DNA of 64,000 nucleotides from an uncultured Psychrobacter sp. (GTDB lineage: Bacteria; Pseudomonadota; Gammaproteobacteria; Pseudomonadales; Moraxellaceae), in the NCBI GenBank assembly GCA_947489525.1, contig CANLDW010000006.1:62001-126000 (forward strand), given 5' to 3'. Shown one piece after another: positions 26,718 through 36,969 of this stretch. Below the pieces are notes generated by a model. It was given only the letters and a program-made list of their open reading frames with translations, did not search any database and was not told where the DNA came from. Position 1 is the first letter of the stretch, and each line of letters starts with the position of its first letter. The position numbers and the translations under genes are program-made.

Positions 26718-27356
26718 ATGGACATTATATTGGCTTCAGGGTCACCGCGTCGCCGTGAGCTGCTCGCTAGTGCACAAGTTGACTTTGAGGTTATGAGTGT
26801 CGATATCGACGAGACGCCAAAAGCAGATGAGTCGCCCAGCGTTTATATAGAGCGCATGGTAGCGACAAAAGCACAAGCTGCTATTTGGCAACTTGGTACT
26901 ATGTCCAAAGACCATCAACTGGCTCAGTCAAAAACCTTATCTAAACACTACCTAATACTAACGGCTGATACGATAGGCGTGCTACCAGATGGAAAAACGG
27001 TCTTAGTCAAGCCACAAGATCGCGAGCATGCCTATGCTATGTGGCAACAGATGTCTGCTAGCACGCATCAAGTGTGGACGGCGGTACAAGCCACCTTAAT
27101 CGATCAGTCCATGAATCTATTATGGCAACAGCGAATCCTTGAGCGCACTGACGTGACTTTTGTACCCTTGACAGCAGCTATGATGACAGCGTACTGGGAC
27201 AGCGGCGAGCCTGCGGATAAAGCGGGCGGCTACGCCATCCAAGGACAAGCAGCGGCTTGGGTGAGCACGATACATGGCAGCTATACCAACGTTGTAGGAT
27301 TACCGCTTGCGCAAACACTGGCTTTAATTAAACAAGCCGAGGCGTATGTCTATTAA
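26718..27356 (+). CDS. maf: Maf-family nucleotide pyrophosphatase
   Basis: A 212-residue house-cleaning pyrophosphatase that hydrolyses non-canonical or pyrimidine nucleoside triphosphates, with dTTP/UTP the likely type by similarity. LASGSPRRRELL is the N-terminal substrate-binding motif, LTADTIGVLPDG carries the catalytic Asp region and AGGYAIQGQAAAWVSTIHGSYTNVVGLPL (positions about 171-199) is the conserved C-terminal block. A strong AAGGAGG lies 7-8 nt before the ATG. The mreBCD-maf-rng order is widespread in gammaproteobacteria. Confidence 0.95.
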   Translation: MDIILASGSPRRRELLASAQVDFEVMSVDIDETPKADESPSVYIERMVATKAQAAIWQLGTMSKDHQLAQSKTLSKHYLILTADTIGVLPDGKTVLVKPQDREHAYAMWQQMSASTHQVWTAVQATLIDQSMNLLWQQRILERTDVTFVPLTAAMMTAYWDSGEPADKAGGYAIQGQAAAWVSTIHGSYTNVVGLPLAQTLALIKQAEAYVY

Positions 27357-27485
27357 GCTCGAAATTGAGTCAGCCTTTTTGAGATAACGCACATAACGAT
27401 ACGCTAGGGTGATGGGCAAACTCAAATAGCATTTGTTACACTAGCTTTATAAACAATAAAAACGAAAGTGATAAGAGAAAATCCT

Positions 27486-29180
27486 ATGTCTGAAGAGCTG
27501 CTAATTAATATTAGTCCTATGGAGTCGCGCGTCGCTGTGCTCGATAATAGCGTTTTAAGCGAGATCTATATTGAACGCAATCATAAGCTAGGTCTCGTCG
27601 GTAACATTTATCTAGGGACAGTCGTGCGCGTTTTGCCCGGCATGCAAGCGGCTTTTGTCGATATTGGCCAAGCGCGTACGGCCTTTTTGCACGTGAATGA
27701 TATGCAGCGTCTGCCCTCTGCAGCAAACAGTCCTATGACTAGCGCACCCTCTTTAACAGATTCTCAAACCATGCAAACTGGGCAAACTGGGCAAAGGAAT
27801 AGTGCGCTCAACGCTCAGCGCTTAAAACATTTAGAACGTCCAGAACAATCAGACGCCAGCTCCAACGATAGCAGTACCATGATACCTGCCGATGCTTTAG
27901 GTGTAACGCCTCCCGTCGTCAGTGCCCAAAATGTGACAACTACGCCTGTACCAAGTAAAGGTTTGATTCAGCACCGCCTGCATGAAGGACAGCACGTACT
28001 GGTACAGGTCACTAAGGATCAATTGGGCAGTAAGGGCGCACGTCTGACAACTAATATCTCCTTACCTTCGCGCTATCTGGTGTACTTACCATCAAGCGAT
28101 CACATTGGTATCTCGCAGCGCATCGATGGGATTGAAGAGCGTACGCGTCTAAAAACCGAGCTGACAAGCTTGATGCAAACGGTCAATCTCAAAGGTGGAT
28201 TGATTGCGCGTACTGCCGCTGAGCGCGTACCAGTCGATAAACTAGAAGAAGATATTTACTACCTAGTGCAGTTGTGGCGTACTATTTGCGCGCGCCGCCA
28301 AGAAATTAAACCGCATCAAAGCTCAGAGCTAATTTATCAAGAGTTATCTTTGCCGCTACGCTCCATCCGTGATCTGGTTCATGCTGGTACCGAAAAAGTT
28401 ATCGTAGACAACTCACAGATTTATGAGCAAGTACGCCGTTTTGCTAAAGAGTTTGTGCCTTTTGTTTATGAGCGCATTGTACACTATAGCGCTGAGCAGT
28501 CTTTATTTGATGTACACCGCGTAGAAGATGATCTGCGTGATGCCTTAAAACGCCGAGTTGATCTCAAATCAGGTGGCTACTTAATTATTGACCAGACTGA
28601 GGCGATGACCACTATCGATGTCAATACCGGCTCTTTTGTTGGTGGTAGATCCTTAGAAGATACCGTTTACAAAACCAATCTTGAGGCTACGCACGCCATC
28701 GCTCGCCAGCTGCGTCTGCGTAATCTTGGTGGTATTATTATTCTCGACTTTATTGATATGCTCGAACAAGAGCACAAAGATGATGTGCTTGATAGTTTGC
28801 AAACTCAGCTTGCAGAGGATTATGCCAAGACCAAAATCACTCAAGTCAGTGAGCTGGGCTTGGTTGAAATGACGCGCAAACGTACCCGTGAGTCGCTCGG
28901 TCAGCAGTTGTGCGAACCTTGCGCGACTTGTCAAGGACGCGGCTTTGTCAAAACCGCAGAGACGGTTTGCTTTGAGATTTTTCGTGAGATTATGCGCTGC
29001 GCGCGTACGTATAATGCACCTAAGAAATTTACCGTTGTTGCGCATGCCGCTGTTATTGATTTACTATTGACCTCGGAGTCTGACACTGTAGCAGAACTTG
29101 AATATTTACTCGGACGCGTTATTACCTTTGACGTCGAAAACCTATATACCCAAGAACAGTACGATATCGTATTAGATTAA
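27486..29180 (+). CDS. rng: Ribonuclease G with an insertion in the S1 region
   Basis: A 564-residue endoribonuclease of the RNase E/G family that matures the 16S rRNA 5' end and degrades mRNA. The S1-type domain begins MSEELLINISPMESRVAVL. The DNase-I-like domain carries the metal Asp residues in MTTIDVNTGSFVG and IIILDFIDMLEQE, and CEPCATCQGRG forms the zinc link. E. coli RNase G has 489 residues. Most of the excess is a Ser/Thr/Gln-rich insertion at about residues 75-157, between FLHVND and EGQHVLVQV, where the usual loop is only about 30 residues. An upstream in-frame start at 27468 is less likely. Confidence 0.95.
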   Translation: MSEELLINISPMESRVAVLDNSVLSEIYIERNHKLGLVGNIYLGTVVRVLPGMQAAFVDIGQARTAFLHVNDMQRLPSAANSPMTSAPSLTDSQTMQTGQTGQRNSALNAQRLKHLERPEQSDASSNDSSTMIPADALGVTPPVVSAQNVTTTPVPSKGLIQHRLHEGQHVLVQVTKDQLGSKGARLTTNISLPSRYLVYLPSSDHIGISQRIDGIEERTRLKTELTSLMQTVNLKGGLIARTAAERVPVDKLEEDIYYLVQLWRTICARRQEIKPHQSSELIYQELSLPLRSIRDLVHAGTEKVIVDNSQIYEQVRRFAKEFVPFVYERIVHYSAEQSLFDVHRVEDDLRDALKRRVDLKSGGYLIIDQTEAMTTIDVNTGSFVGGRSLEDTVYKTNLEATHAIARQLRLRNLGGIIILDFIDMLEQEHKDDVLDSLQTQLAEDYAKTKITQVSELGLVEMTRKRTRESLGQQLCEPCATCQGRGFVKTAETVCFEIFREIMRCARTYNAPKKFTVVAHAAVIDLLLTSESDTVAELEYLLGRVITFDVENLYTQEQYDIVLD

Positions 29181-29613
29181 AGGGTAAATACAGGGTTTGG
29201 ATAGGACAAATACCTGTGTGTTTTTATACAAGCTATTGAGTAATAAAGCATTAAAAAACCAATTTTAGCACTTAATAAGTAAGATTTGCAGCGGATATTG
29301 CCTTGCAATCAGTTGAATACTATGTATAATACACACCACTGAATTATATACGCGTCGCCATAAAACAGCGGACGCTATGACAGCTAGAGCATCGTTTCTA
29401 GCACTATTTCATTATGCCTTTGCTGATTTTCCTTAAGGGGAAGGGTCGGCGGGGCTTTAAATTATTTTGCTTTTGGCATGCTTCTGGTTCTCTTAAACAG
29501 CACATTCCGTTAAAGAACGGGCAGCCGCTTGAAGTAAATTGTTAACCAAACGGCTTTTGATCATCTCCTTGCAGCGCAAGAGTGGCAAAAGCATATATTA
29601 GGAGCTTGCTGGT
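29181..29613 (+). promoter_or_regulatory. S10 operon promoter and long leader
   Basis: A 433-nt region before rpsJ. TTGCAA (29303-29308) and TATAAT (29325-29330) with a 16-nt spacer form a good sigma-70 promoter, leaving a leader of about 275 nt. The leader has several pairing segments, including TTCC-TTAA-GGGGAA near 29431 and CTTGC-AGC-GCAAG near 29570. In E. coli the S10 leader binds L4 for feedback control. A similar role here is inferred from position and length only. Confidence 0.65.
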
Positions 29614-29925
29614 ATGGCTAACCAGAGAATCCGTATCCGACTCAAATCTTTCGATCATCGATTGATTGACCAGTCGGCACAAGAGATTGTCGATACTGCA
29701 AAGCGCACTGGTGCGCAAGTTTGTGGTCCTGTACCGCTACCGACTCGCATTGAGCGTTTTGACGTTCTAACCTCGCCACACGTGAATAAAGATGCGCGCG
29801 ATCAGTACGAGATTCGTACTCATAAGCGTATGGTTGATATCGTTCAGCCTACTGATAAAACTGTGGATGCGCTAATGAAGTTAGATTTAGCGGCGGGTGT
29901 TGACGTTCAAATTGCTTTGGGCTAA
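29614..29925 (+). CDS. rpsJ: 30S ribosomal protein S10
   Basis: A 103-residue protein of the 30S head, also NusE in antitermination complexes. [31 protein letters not shown] (read in pieces) and the [25 protein letters not shown] end are invariant features. First gene of the S10 operon, with GGAG about 9 nt before the ATG. Length is standard. Confidence 0.99.
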   Translation: MANQRIRIRLKSFDHRLIDQSAQEIVDTAKRTGAQVCGPVPLPTRIERFDVLTSPHVNKDARDQYEIRTHKRMVDIVQPTDKTVDALMKLDLAAGVDVQIALG

Positions 29926-29972
29926 CGCGTAGAATACCCAACCCATTAATATAAGATATAAAGAGGTCTAAA

Positions 29973-30611
29973 ATGGCGATCGGTTTAGTCGGTAAAAAAT
30001 GCGGCATGACCCGTATCTTCACTGAAGCAGGCGCATCTATCCCTGTCACAGTCGTTGAGGTCGATGCAAACCGCATTACTCAAGTAAAAAGCAATGATGT
30101 AGATGGCTATCAAGCTATTCAGATTACTACAGGCACTCGTCGTGACAGCCGCGTAACTGCTGCACAAAAAGGTCACTTCGCAAAAGCGGGCGTAAAAGCG
30201 GGTCGCGGTGTTTGGGAATTTCGTGTCAACGATAGCGACCTTGAAGGCCGTGAAGTTGGCGGTGAGATCCTAGCTGACTTGTTCGAACAAGGTCAGATGG
30301 TTGATGTCACAGGACAGAGTAAAGGTAAAGGCTTTCAAGGCCCAGTTAAGCGTCACAACTTTAATATGCAAGATGCGACTCACGGTAACTCAGTATCTCA
30401 CCGTGCGCATGGTTCAACTGGTCAGAACCAGTCACCAGGTCGTGTATTTAAAGGTAAAAAGATGGCCGGTCAGATGGGTAACAAACGCGTTACCGTTCAA
30501 GGTCTAGAAGTGGTCTCAGTTGACGCCGAGAAAGGGTTACTTGTCATCAAGGGTGCCATCCCTGGTGCCACCGGTGGCGATGTTATCATACGTCCGTCAG
30601 TCAAAGCCTAA
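29973..30611 (+). CDS. rplC: 50S ribosomal protein L3
   Basis: A 212-residue early assembly protein of the 50S subunit. The start [16 protein letters not shown], the [16 protein letters not shown] and [32 protein letters not shown] regions (in pieces) are typical; the Gln in HGSTGQNQ is the site methylated by PrmB in E. coli. It lies 47 nt after rpsJ with AGAGG upstream. Confidence 0.99.
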   Translation: MAIGLVGKKCGMTRIFTEAGASIPVTVVEVDANRITQVKSNDVDGYQAIQITTGTRRDSRVTAAQKGHFAKAGVKAGRGVWEFRVNDSDLEGREVGGEILADLFEQGQMVDVTGQSKGKGFQGPVKRHNFNMQDATHGNSVSHRAHGSTGQNQSPGRVFKGKKMAGQMGNKRVTVQGLEVVSVDAEKGLLVIKGAIPGATGGDVIIRPSVKA

Positions 30612-30625
30612 GCAAGGGGATTAAC

Positions 30626-31228
30626 GTGGATTTAAAAACAGTTACAGGTGCGGCGGTTGAGCTTTCTGATACGGCTTTTGGTCGTGAATTCAACGAAGCA
30701 TTAGTGCATCAGGTTGTCACTGCTTATCTAGCAGGTGGTCGCCAAGGTACACGTGCACAAAAAACCCGTGCCGAAGTCTCTGGCGGTGGCATCAAGCCAT
30801 GGCGCCAAAAAGGAACAGGCCGCGCTCGTGCCGGTTCTATTCGTAGCCCAATCTGGCGTGGGGGCGGACGTGCATTTGCCGCCAAACCACAAGATTGGTC
30901 GCAAAAAGTTAACCGCAAAATGTATCGCGGTGCTATGCAGTGCATCCTTGCCGAATTGATTCGCCAAGAGCGTTTAATTTTGGTTGAAGAGTTAAGTGTT
31001 TCTGCACCTAAGACTAAAGAGCTGATCGCCAAGCTAAATGAGTTAAATGCCCCCCGTGCATTGATCGTCACCAAAGAAGTTGACGAAAATCTGTATTTAG
31101 CGGCTCGCAACATCCCTCATGTAAATGTACTCGGTACCAATGAAGTGGATCCTGTAAGCTTGATCGCCTTTGACAAAGTCATCATGTCAGTTGAGGCTGC
31201 GAAACAATTTGAGGAAGCACTAGCATGA
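30626..31228 (+). CDS. rplD: 50S ribosomal protein L4
   Basis: A 200-residue 50S protein that lines the exit tunnel and, in E. coli, represses its own operon. It begins with GTG at 30626, supported by AGGGGA about 6 nt upstream. The tunnel loop [33 protein letters not shown] (in pieces) is intact. The stop overlaps the rplW start by 4 nt (ATGA). Confidence 0.98.
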   Translation: MDLKTVTGAAVELSDTAFGREFNEALVHQVVTAYLAGGRQGTRAQKTRAEVSGGGIKPWRQKGTGRARAGSIRSPIWRGGGRAFAAKPQDWSQKVNRKMYRGAMQCILAELIRQERLILVEELSVSAPKTKELIAKLNELNAPRALIVTKEVDENLYLAARNIPHVNVLGTNEVDPVSLIAFDKVIMSVEAAKQFEEALA

Positions 31229-31575
31229 ATAACGCAAGACTTTATCAGGTCTTAAGAGGGCCTGTATTCTCAGAAAAATCTCAAATGCTTGGTGACGCGC
31301 TTGGTGTGCAGGTTTTCAAAGTTGATTCCAATGCCACTAAACTTGAAATCAAAAAAGCAGTTGAGTTGATGTTCGAAGGTGTTGAAGTGACTAAAGTAAA
31401 CACATTGAATGTTAAAGGTAAGACAAAGCGTTTTGGTAAAAGTATTGGCCGTCGTAATGACTTCAAAAAAGCCTACGTTACCTTAAAAGCTGGTCAAGAT
31501 GTACAAATGGCTGATGCTGGTGAAGACGTCGCAAACACGACTGATTCCACTAGTGAAACAGCGAACAACGAATAA
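31225..31575 (+). CDS. rplW: 50S ribosomal protein L23
   Basis: A 116-residue protein at the tunnel exit that docks trigger factor and [18 protein letters not shown] and the arm [29 protein letters not shown] (in pieces) are standard. The last 18-20 residues (ending [10 protein letters not shown]) are an acidic, polar tail beyond the usual length of about 100, which is an oddity of this protein. Overlaps rplD by 4 nt. Confidence 0.98.
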   Translation: MNNARLYQVLRGPVFSEKSQMLGDALGVQVFKVDSNATKLEIKKAVELMFEGVEVTKVNTLNVKGKTKRFGKSIGRRNDFKKAYVTLKAGQDVQMADAGEDVANTTDSTSETANNE

Positions 31576-31586
31576 GGATTACACTC

Positions 31587-32417
31587 ATGCCTATCGTAAA
31601 AGCAAAGCCAACATCACCAGGCCGTCGTTTTGTTGAAAAAGTGGTGCATCCACACCTTTATAAAGGTCGTCCGCATGCGCCGCTTGTCGAATCAAAAGGG
31701 AAGTCAGGTGGTCGTAACAACAATGGTCGCATAACGACTCGTCACATTGGCGGTGGTCACAAGCATCATTATCGTATCATCGACTTCAAACGTACTAAAG
31801 ACAATATTCCAGCGGTAGTTGAGCGTATTGAATACGATCCTAACCGTACTGCTCATATTGCACTTTTAAAGTATGCCGATGGTGAGCGTCGCTACATTAT
31901 TGCACCAAAGAAACTAGCTACTGGTGATACCGTACAGTCAGGTGAAACGTCCCCAATCCGTCCGGGTAACTGCCTACCACTTAAAAACATCCCATTGGGT
32001 ACTGTGATCCATAATATCGAGCTCAAAATCGGTAAAGGTGCACAGATGGCTCGTTCAGCGGGTGCTAGCGTCCAGCTACTAGGTCGTGATGGTATCTATG
32101 CTATTTTGCGTCTACGTTCAGGTGAAACTCGCCGCGTTCACGTAAATTGCCGTGCGGTTATTGGTGAAGTTTCTAATACTGAAAACAACTTGAAATCACT
32201 TGGTAAAGCGGGTGCTTCACGTTGGCGCGGTATTCGTCCTTCTGTTCGTGGTGTCGCGATGAACCCAGTTGATCACCCACATGGTGGTGGTGAAGGTCGT
32301 AACAAAGGTCGCCATCCTACTAGCCCTTGGGGTCAGAAGTCTAAAGGACTTAAAACGCGTCACAATAAGCGTACTGACAGTATGATCATCCGTCGCCGCC
32401 GCGCCAAGAAGAAATAA
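31587..32417 (+). CDS. rplB: 50S ribosomal protein L2
   Basis: A 276-residue protein near the peptidyl-transferase centre. [43 protein letters not shown] and the C-terminal [23 protein letters not shown] block with the functionally important His are all visible. It follows rplW by 11 nt with AAGGA upstream. Confidence 0.99.
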   Translation: MPIVKAKPTSPGRRFVEKVVHPHLYKGRPHAPLVESKGKSGGRNNNGRITTRHIGGGHKHHYRIIDFKRTKDNIPAVVERIEYDPNRTAHIALLKYADGERRYIIAPKKLATGDTVQSGETSPIRPGNCLPLKNIPLGTVIHNIELKIGKGAQMARSAGASVQLLGRDGIYAILRLRSGETRRVHVNCRAVIGEVSNTENNLKSLGKAGASRWRGIRPSVRGVAMNPVDHPHGGGEGRNKGRHPTSPWGQKSKGLKTRHNKRTDSMIIRRRRAKKK

Positions 32418-32428
32418 GGAAGAATTTC

Positions 32429-32704
32429 ATGCCTCGTTCATTGAAAAAAGGTCCATTCATAGACGCGCACCTGTTTGCTAAAGTTGAGAATGCTCTTGAC
32501 ACCAACTCACGCAAACCTATTAAAACTTGGTCGCGCCGCTCGATGATTCTACCCCAAATGGTTGGCCTAACTATATCTGTGCACAATGGCCGTACTCACG
32601 TACCGGTTATCGTTAGCGAGCAGATGGTTGGTCATAAACTAGGTGAATTTGCCCCGACTCGTACGTATCGTGGTCATGGCATTGACAGAAAAGCAAAAAG
32701 ATAA
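32429..32704 (+). CDS. rpsS: 30S ribosomal protein S19
   Basis: A 91-residue 30S head protein that contacts S13. [15 protein letters not shown] starts it and [16 protein letters not shown] is the conserved end. Length standard, 11 nt after rplB, AAGGA upstream. Confidence 0.99.
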   Translation: MPRSLKKGPFIDAHLFAKVENALDTNSRKPIKTWSRRSMILPQMVGLTISVHNGRTHVPVIVSEQMVGHKLGEFAPTRTYRGHGIDRKAKR

Positions 32705-32714
32705 GGTGCTTACC

Positions 32715-33044
32715 ATGGAAGTAACTGCAAAATTACGCGGTGCCGCCATCTCGGCACAAAAAGTTAGACTCGTTGCTGATGAAGTTCGTGGCAAATCTAT
32801 TGAGCGTGCTTTGGATATCCTAACGTATAGTAATAAAAAAGGCGCGGTTTTTGTTAAGAAATGCCTTAACTCAGCCATCGCCAATGCCGAACATAATCAC
32901 GGCTTAGATATTGATGACCTAAAAGTTGCTACTATCTATGTCGACGAAGGCATTACGCTAAAACGTATCCTACCACGGGCAAAGGGTCGCGCTGATCGTA
33001 TCAGTAAGCGTACCTGTCACATCACTATAAAGGTAGGAGAATAA
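32715..33044 (+). CDS. rplV: 50S ribosomal protein L22
   Basis: A 109-residue protein lining the exit tunnel. I start it at the ATG at 32715 ([16 protein letters not shown]), the family start; a longer frame overlaps rpsS. The loop [18 protein letters not shown] reaches the tunnel and is a known site of macrolide-resistance changes in other bacteria. No such change can be judged here without alignment. Confidence 0.98.
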   Translation: MEVTAKLRGAAISAQKVRLVADEVRGKSIERALDILTYSNKKGAVFVKKCLNSAIANAEHNHGLDIDDLKVATIYVDEGITLKRILPRAKGRADRISKRTCHITIKVGE

Positions 33045-33047
33045 GTT

Positions 33048-33788
33048 ATGGGTCAAAAAGTACATCCAATCGGAATCCGTCTTGGGGTAGTCAAAAAGCA
33101 TAATGCAAACTGGTATGCTGATCCTAAACAGTATTCAGAATACCTAATTAATGACATCCAAGTTCGTGAGTATCTACGCAAAAAGCTAGATAACGCCATG
33201 ATCAGTAACATTATGATCGAGCGTCCTACTGGCGCCGCTAAAATTACCATCGCCACTGCGCGTCCTGGTATCGTTATCGGTAAAAAAGGCGAAGATATCG
33301 AGAGACTTCAAAAAGAATTGACCAAAATCATGGGCGTACCTGCTCAGGTCAACATTGAAGAGATTACCTCGCCTGACCTTGATGCTCGCTTAGTTGCAGA
33401 CGGCATCGCTAGTCAGCTTGAGCGCCGTGTTATGTTCCGCCGTGCGATGAAGCGCGCCGTACAGAACAGTATGCGCTCTGGTGCTCAAGGTATCAAAGTT
33501 GAGTTGTCTGGCCGTCTTGGCGGTGCTGAGATTGCTCGTACTGAATGGTACCGTGAAGGTCGCGTGCCACTACATACACTACGCGCAGATATTGATTATG
33601 CATCAGTACGTGCAGAGACGACTTATGGCACCATTGGTGTAAAAGTTTGGGTCTTCCGCGGCGAAATCCTTGACGGTATGAACAGTGTTTATAATCCTGT
33701 TAAAGAAGAGCAAACACGTGCGCCAAAACGCCGTGGCCGTGGTGGAAACCGTCGCAATTCTGATAGATCAAATGCAGATAGAGGTTAA
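33048..33788 (+). CDS. rpsC: 30S ribosomal protein S3
   Basis: A 246-residue protein at the mRNA entry site. [24 protein letters not shown] starts it and the KH domain has [14 protein letters not shown]. The C-terminal tail after about residue 220 is short, basic and Gly/Arg/Asn-rich ([15 protein letters not shown]), variable between species. It is 3 nt after rplV. Confidence 0.99.
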   Translation: MGQKVHPIGIRLGVVKKHNANWYADPKQYSEYLINDIQVREYLRKKLDNAMISNIMIERPTGAAKITIATARPGIVIGKKGEDIERLQKELTKIMGVPAQVNIEEITSPDLDARLVADGIASQLERRVMFRRAMKRAVQNSMRSGAQGIKVELSGRLGGAEIARTEWYREGRVPLHTLRADIDYASVRAETTYGTIGVKVWVFRGEILDGMNSVYNPVKEEQTRAPKRRGRGGNRRNSDRSNADRG

Positions 33789-33791
33789 ACT

Positions 33792-34205
33792 ATGTTACAG
33801 CCAAAACGTACCAAGTTTCGTAAAATGCATAAAGGTCGTAACACAGGGCTTGCTCATCGTGGAAGCACCGTTGCATTCGGACAAATTGGTCTAAAATCGT
33901 TGACTCGTGGTCGTATGACTGCCCGTCAAATTGAAGCAGCACGTCGTACCATCACTCGTAAAATCAAACGTGGTGGTAAAATTTGGATTCGCGTCTTCCC
34001 AGACAAACCAATTACTAATAAGCCTCTAGAAGTACGTATGGGTAAAGGTAAAGGTCCTGTAGAGTACTGGGTATGCGAGATCAAACCTGGTAAAGTGCTA
34101 TATGAAATCGAAGGGGTCTCAGAAGAGCTTGCTCGCGATGCCTTAACGCTTGCAGCAGCCAAACTGCCCTTTAAAACTACCATTGTTAAGCGGACGATAA
34201 TGTAA
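33792..34205 (+). CDS. rplP: 50S ribosomal protein L16
   Basis: A 137-residue 50S protein at the A-site tRNA elbow. [17 protein letters not shown] and RIFP-like [24 protein letters not shown] (in pieces) are standard. The Arg in KGKGPVEYW context is the residue hydroxylated in E. coli. Its stop overlaps the rpmC ATG by one base. Confidence 0.99.
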   Translation: MLQPKRTKFRKMHKGRNTGLAHRGSTVAFGQIGLKSLTRGRMTARQIEAARRTITRKIKRGGKIWIRVFPDKPITNKPLEVRMGKGKGPVEYWVCEIKPGKVLYEIEGVSEELARDALTLAAAKLPFKTTIVKRTIM

Positions 34206-34402
34206 TGAAGATCAGTGAATTACGTGATAAATCATTAGAAGAGCTGACCCAGTTACTGGATGAAAAGCAGCTTGATGCTTTCCGTATTCGTATGGCTAAA
34301 GCAACGGGTCAGTTGGGTAATACCCACGAAGTCAGAGGCAATCGTCGTACGATTGCTCAAATTCAGACTTTGATTAACGAGAAACAAAGAGGCGACTCAT
34401 GA
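34205..34402 (+). CDS. rpmC: 50S ribosomal protein L29
   Basis: A 65-residue helical-hairpin protein near the exit tunnel. [18 protein letters not shown] and the [13 protein letters not shown] end are typical. It overlaps rplP by 1 nt and rpsQ by 4 nt, so the three are coupled. Confidence 0.98.
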   Translation: MKISELRDKSLEELTQLLDEKQLDAFRIRMAKATGQLGNTHEVRGNRRTIAQIQTLINEKQRGDS

Positions 34403-34674
34403 GCGATAACGATCAAAAAACCACCAATGCCAGCGTATTGACAGGACGAGTGGTCAGCGACAAGATGGATAAGTCCATCACGGTTTTGATTGAGCGTCTG
34501 GTTCGTCATCCTTTGTATGGCAAACAGCTGCGTCGTTCTACAAAGATCAAAGCCCATGATGAGAATAATGTCTGCCAGCAAGGCGACCTTGTCCGCATCA
34601 AAGAAACGCGTCCAATCTCAAAAACTAAGTCTTGGACTCTAGTTGATGTGGTTGAAAAAGTAGAAAAAATCTAA
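34399..34674 (+). CDS. rpsQ: 30S ribosomal protein S17
   Basis: A 91-residue OB-fold primary-binding protein of the 30S subunit. [29 protein letters not shown] (in pieces) and [18 protein letters not shown] are standard. Last gene of the S10 operon: the next gap is 181 nt and contains a promoter. Confidence 0.98.
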   Translation: MSDNDQKTTNASVLTGRVVSDKMDKSITVLIERLVRHPLYGKQLRRSTKIKAHDENNVCQQGDLVRIKETRPISKTKSWTLVDVVEKVEKI

Positions 34675-34679
34675 GTAAA

Positions 34680-34708
34680 TTGCAATAAAAGCTAGAAGCT
34701 GTTAGAAT
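34680..34708 (+). promoter_or_regulatory. Probable spc operon promoter
   Basis: TTGCAA (34680-34685), a 17-nt spacer and TAGAAT (34703-34708) make a near-consensus sigma-70 promoter right after rpsQ. This is the S10/spc boundary in E. coli as well, which supports the call. Confidence 0.7.
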
Positions 34709-34855
34709 AGCCGCCTTTTTAAGGATGCTGATTGCGCCCCGCGTACATCAACTACATTAAGAGTAAGCTGCGGTTATTGCTACCAAAATGCCGACTACTC
34801 ATACTGTGCTAGCGGCAGCAACTGGTTTTTTTGCTCATACGTGTGGAGTAACGCT

Positions 34856-35224
34856 ATGATTCAGGTTGAGTCTATGCTGGAAGTTGCAGACAATAGCGGT
34901 GCAAGGCGAGTTCAGTGCATTAAAGTACTGGGTGGCTCGCACCGTCGTTATGCTTCAGTTGGCGACATTATTAAAGTAACGGTTAAAGAAGCCATTCCTC
35001 GCGGTCGTGTCAAAAAAGGCGACGTGATGAATGCAGTAGTTGTACGTACCAAAAAAGGCGTTCGTCGCCCTGATGGTTCTGTTCTGCGTTTTGATGACAA
35101 TGCTGCGGTATTGCTGAACCAAAACAAAGCACCGATCGCAACTCGTATTTTTGGACCGGTAACTCGTGAACTACGTGGTGATCAGTTTATGAAAATTGTA
35201 TCCCTAGCACCAGAAGTATTGTGA
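34856..35224 (+). CDS. rplN: 50S ribosomal protein L14
   Basis: A 122-residue protein at the subunit interface. The ATG at 34856 ([18 protein letters not shown]) is chosen because GGAG lies 8 nt upstream and it is the family start. [23 protein letters not shown] (in pieces) is standard. First gene of the spc group. Confidence 0.99.
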   Translation: MIQVESMLEVADNSGARRVQCIKVLGGSHRRYASVGDIIKVTVKEAIPRGRVKKGDVMNAVVVRTKKGVRRPDGSVLRFDDNAAVLLNQNKAPIATRIFGPVTRELRGDQFMKIVSLAPEVL

Positions 35225-35232
35225 GGTAGACC

Positions 35233-35550
35233 ATGGCTAAATTACGAAAAGGCGATACCGTTATAGTTATCGCTGGCAAAGACAAAGGCAAACAGGGTAC
35301 TGTTCAAGCCGTAAAAAACGATCGCATTAAAGTTGAAGGTATTAATATTGTCACTAAGCATCAAAAGCCAAATCAGGCGACTGGTGTTGAAGGTGGTATT
35401 GTTAAGCAAGAAGCTTTTTTGCATATCTCAAATGTCGCAATTTTAAATGCGCAAACCCAAAAAGCAGACCGTATTACTTATCAGACAAATGATGACGGCG
35501 TTAAGCAACGCGTTTATCGTTCGACTGGTGAAGTTGTGGCGACTGCGTAA
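35233..35550 (+). CDS. rplX: 50S ribosomal protein L24
   Basis: A 105-residue KOW-domain assembly initiator. LRKGDTVIVIAGKDKGKQGTV is the KOW motif and VKQEAFLHISNVAI the conserved later part. Eight nt after rplN. Confidence 0.98.
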   Translation: MAKLRKGDTVIVIAGKDKGKQGTVQAVKNDRIKVEGINIVTKHQKPNQATGVEGGIVKQEAFLHISNVAILNAQTQKADRITYQTNDDGVKQRVYRSTGEVVATA

Positions 35551-35571
35551 GACACTAAGGGTGTAATGGTA

Positions 35572-36108
35572 ATGGCAAGATTAAAATCTTTATATAACGA
35601 TGAGTTAAAGCAGCAAATCAAACAAGAGCTTGATTTGGCCAACGTAATGCAAGTGCCAAAGATCACTAAGATTACATTAAACATGGGTGTAGGCGGCGCG
35701 TCTCAAGATAAAAAATTACTTGAAGGTGCGGTTGCTGATATGACTGCTATTGCTGGTCAAAAACCTGTAGTTACTAAAGCGCGTAAATCAGTTGCTGGAT
35801 TTAAGATTCGTGAAGAATGGCCAATTGGCTGTAAAGTAACGCTACGCGGTGAGCAAATGTACGAATTTTTAGATCGTCTCATTGCCATTGCAATTCCTCG
35901 TATTCGCGATTTCCGTGGTTTTTCGCCTAAAGCCTTTGATGGACGTGGTAACTATTCACTGGGTATTAAAGAGCAGATCGTATTCCCAGAAGTAGACTTT
36001 GACAAGATTGATCGTATCCGTGGTATGGATGTGACGATCACCACGTCAGCTAGTACTGATGAAGAAGGTCGTGCGTTACTCAAAGCATTCGGCTTCCCAT
36101 TTAAATAA
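35572..36108 (+). CDS. rplE: 50S ribosomal protein L5
   Basis: A 178-residue 5S rRNA-binding protein. [12 protein letters not shown] is the preferred start. An ATG two codons earlier (35566) is also in frame and lies closer to AAGG, so the start is uncertain by two residues. [17 protein letters not shown] and [28 protein letters not shown] (in pieces) are typical. Confidence 0.98.
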   Translation: MARLKSLYNDELKQQIKQELDLANVMQVPKITKITLNMGVGGASQDKKLLEGAVADMTAIAGQKPVVTKARKSVAGFKIREEWPIGCKVTLRGEQMYEFLDRLIAIAIPRIRDFRGFSPKAFDGRGNYSLGIKEQIVFPEVDFDKIDRIRGMDVTITTSASTDEEGRALLKAFGFPFK

Positions 36109-36120
36109 GGTAAAGACGTT

Positions 36121-36426
36121 ATGGCAAAGAAAAGCATGATTAATCGCGAACTAAAACGCGAAAAAATGGTGGCTAAGTACGCTGAGAAGCGTCTTAAGCT
36201 AAAAGAGACTATTAGTGACATAAACGCAAGCGACGAAGAGCGTATGGATGCGATGCTAGAGCTACAAGCACTACCACGTAACTCATCGCCGGTACGTCTG
36301 CGTAATCGTTGTGCTATTACTGGTCGTCCTCATGGTTACTTCCGTAAGTTTGGCTTATCACGCAATATGCTGCGTGAGCGTGTCATGCAAGGTGATGTAC
36401 CTGGTGTTCGTAAAGCAAGCTGGTAA
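36121..36426 (+). CDS. rpsN: 30S ribosomal protein S14
   Basis: A 101-residue long-form S14 without the zinc-binding Cys motif. [40 protein letters not shown] and the [10 protein letters not shown] end are standard. Confidence 0.99.
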   Translation: MAKKSMINRELKREKMVAKYAEKRLKLKETISDINASDEERMDAMLELQALPRNSSPVRLRNRCAITGRPHGYFRKFGLSRNMLRERVMQGDVPGVRKASW

Positions 36427-36437
36427 GGAGTAACGAT

Positions 36438-36836
36438 ATGAGTATGCAAGATACTGTTGGGGATATGCTAACGCGTATTCGTAATGCACAGATGGCCAAT
36501 AAAGTTTCTGTGGCGATGCCAAGCTCTAAGCTACGCAAATCAATCGCAGATCTTTTGGTAGACGAAGGTTATGTTGCAAGTGCTGTTGTCACTGAAGAAG
36601 ACAATAACAAAGCAACCTTAACTATTGAACTAAAATACTTTGAAGGTAAAGCAGTAATCGAAACGATTCAACGCTTTAGCCGTCCAGGTTTACGTCAGCA
36701 CCGCGGCAAAGATAACATTCCTACTGTTAAACAAGGTATGGGTGTTGCTATTGTATCTACTAGCCAAGGCATCATGAGTGATCGTGCTGCACGCGCTGCT
36801 GGTATCGGTGGTGAAGTTGTCGCCTTTGTTGCTTAA
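36438..36836 (+). CDS. rpsH: 30S ribosomal protein S8
   Basis: A 132-residue 30S protein that in E. coli also represses the spc operon. [20 protein letters not shown] and the end [22 protein letters not shown] (in pieces) are typical. It is followed by an unusually long 216-nt gap with a strong terminator-like hairpin before rplF. Confidence 0.99.
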   Translation: MSMQDTVGDMLTRIRNAQMANKVSVAMPSSKLRKSIADLLVDEGYVASAVVTEEDNNKATLTIELKYFEGKAVIETIQRFSRPGLRQHRGKDNIPTVKQGMGVAIVSTSQGIMSDRAARAAGIGGEVVAFVA

Positions 36837-36969
36837 GCTTATTATTGCTTAATGCATCGCTGTAAAGTTTATTTGTATTCCTAATACTATTTCATGGTTA
36901 TTAAATAAATAGTATGCATTATTCACACTTATTAGAGTTGGATGATGCTGAATGGGATCAACTATGCTA

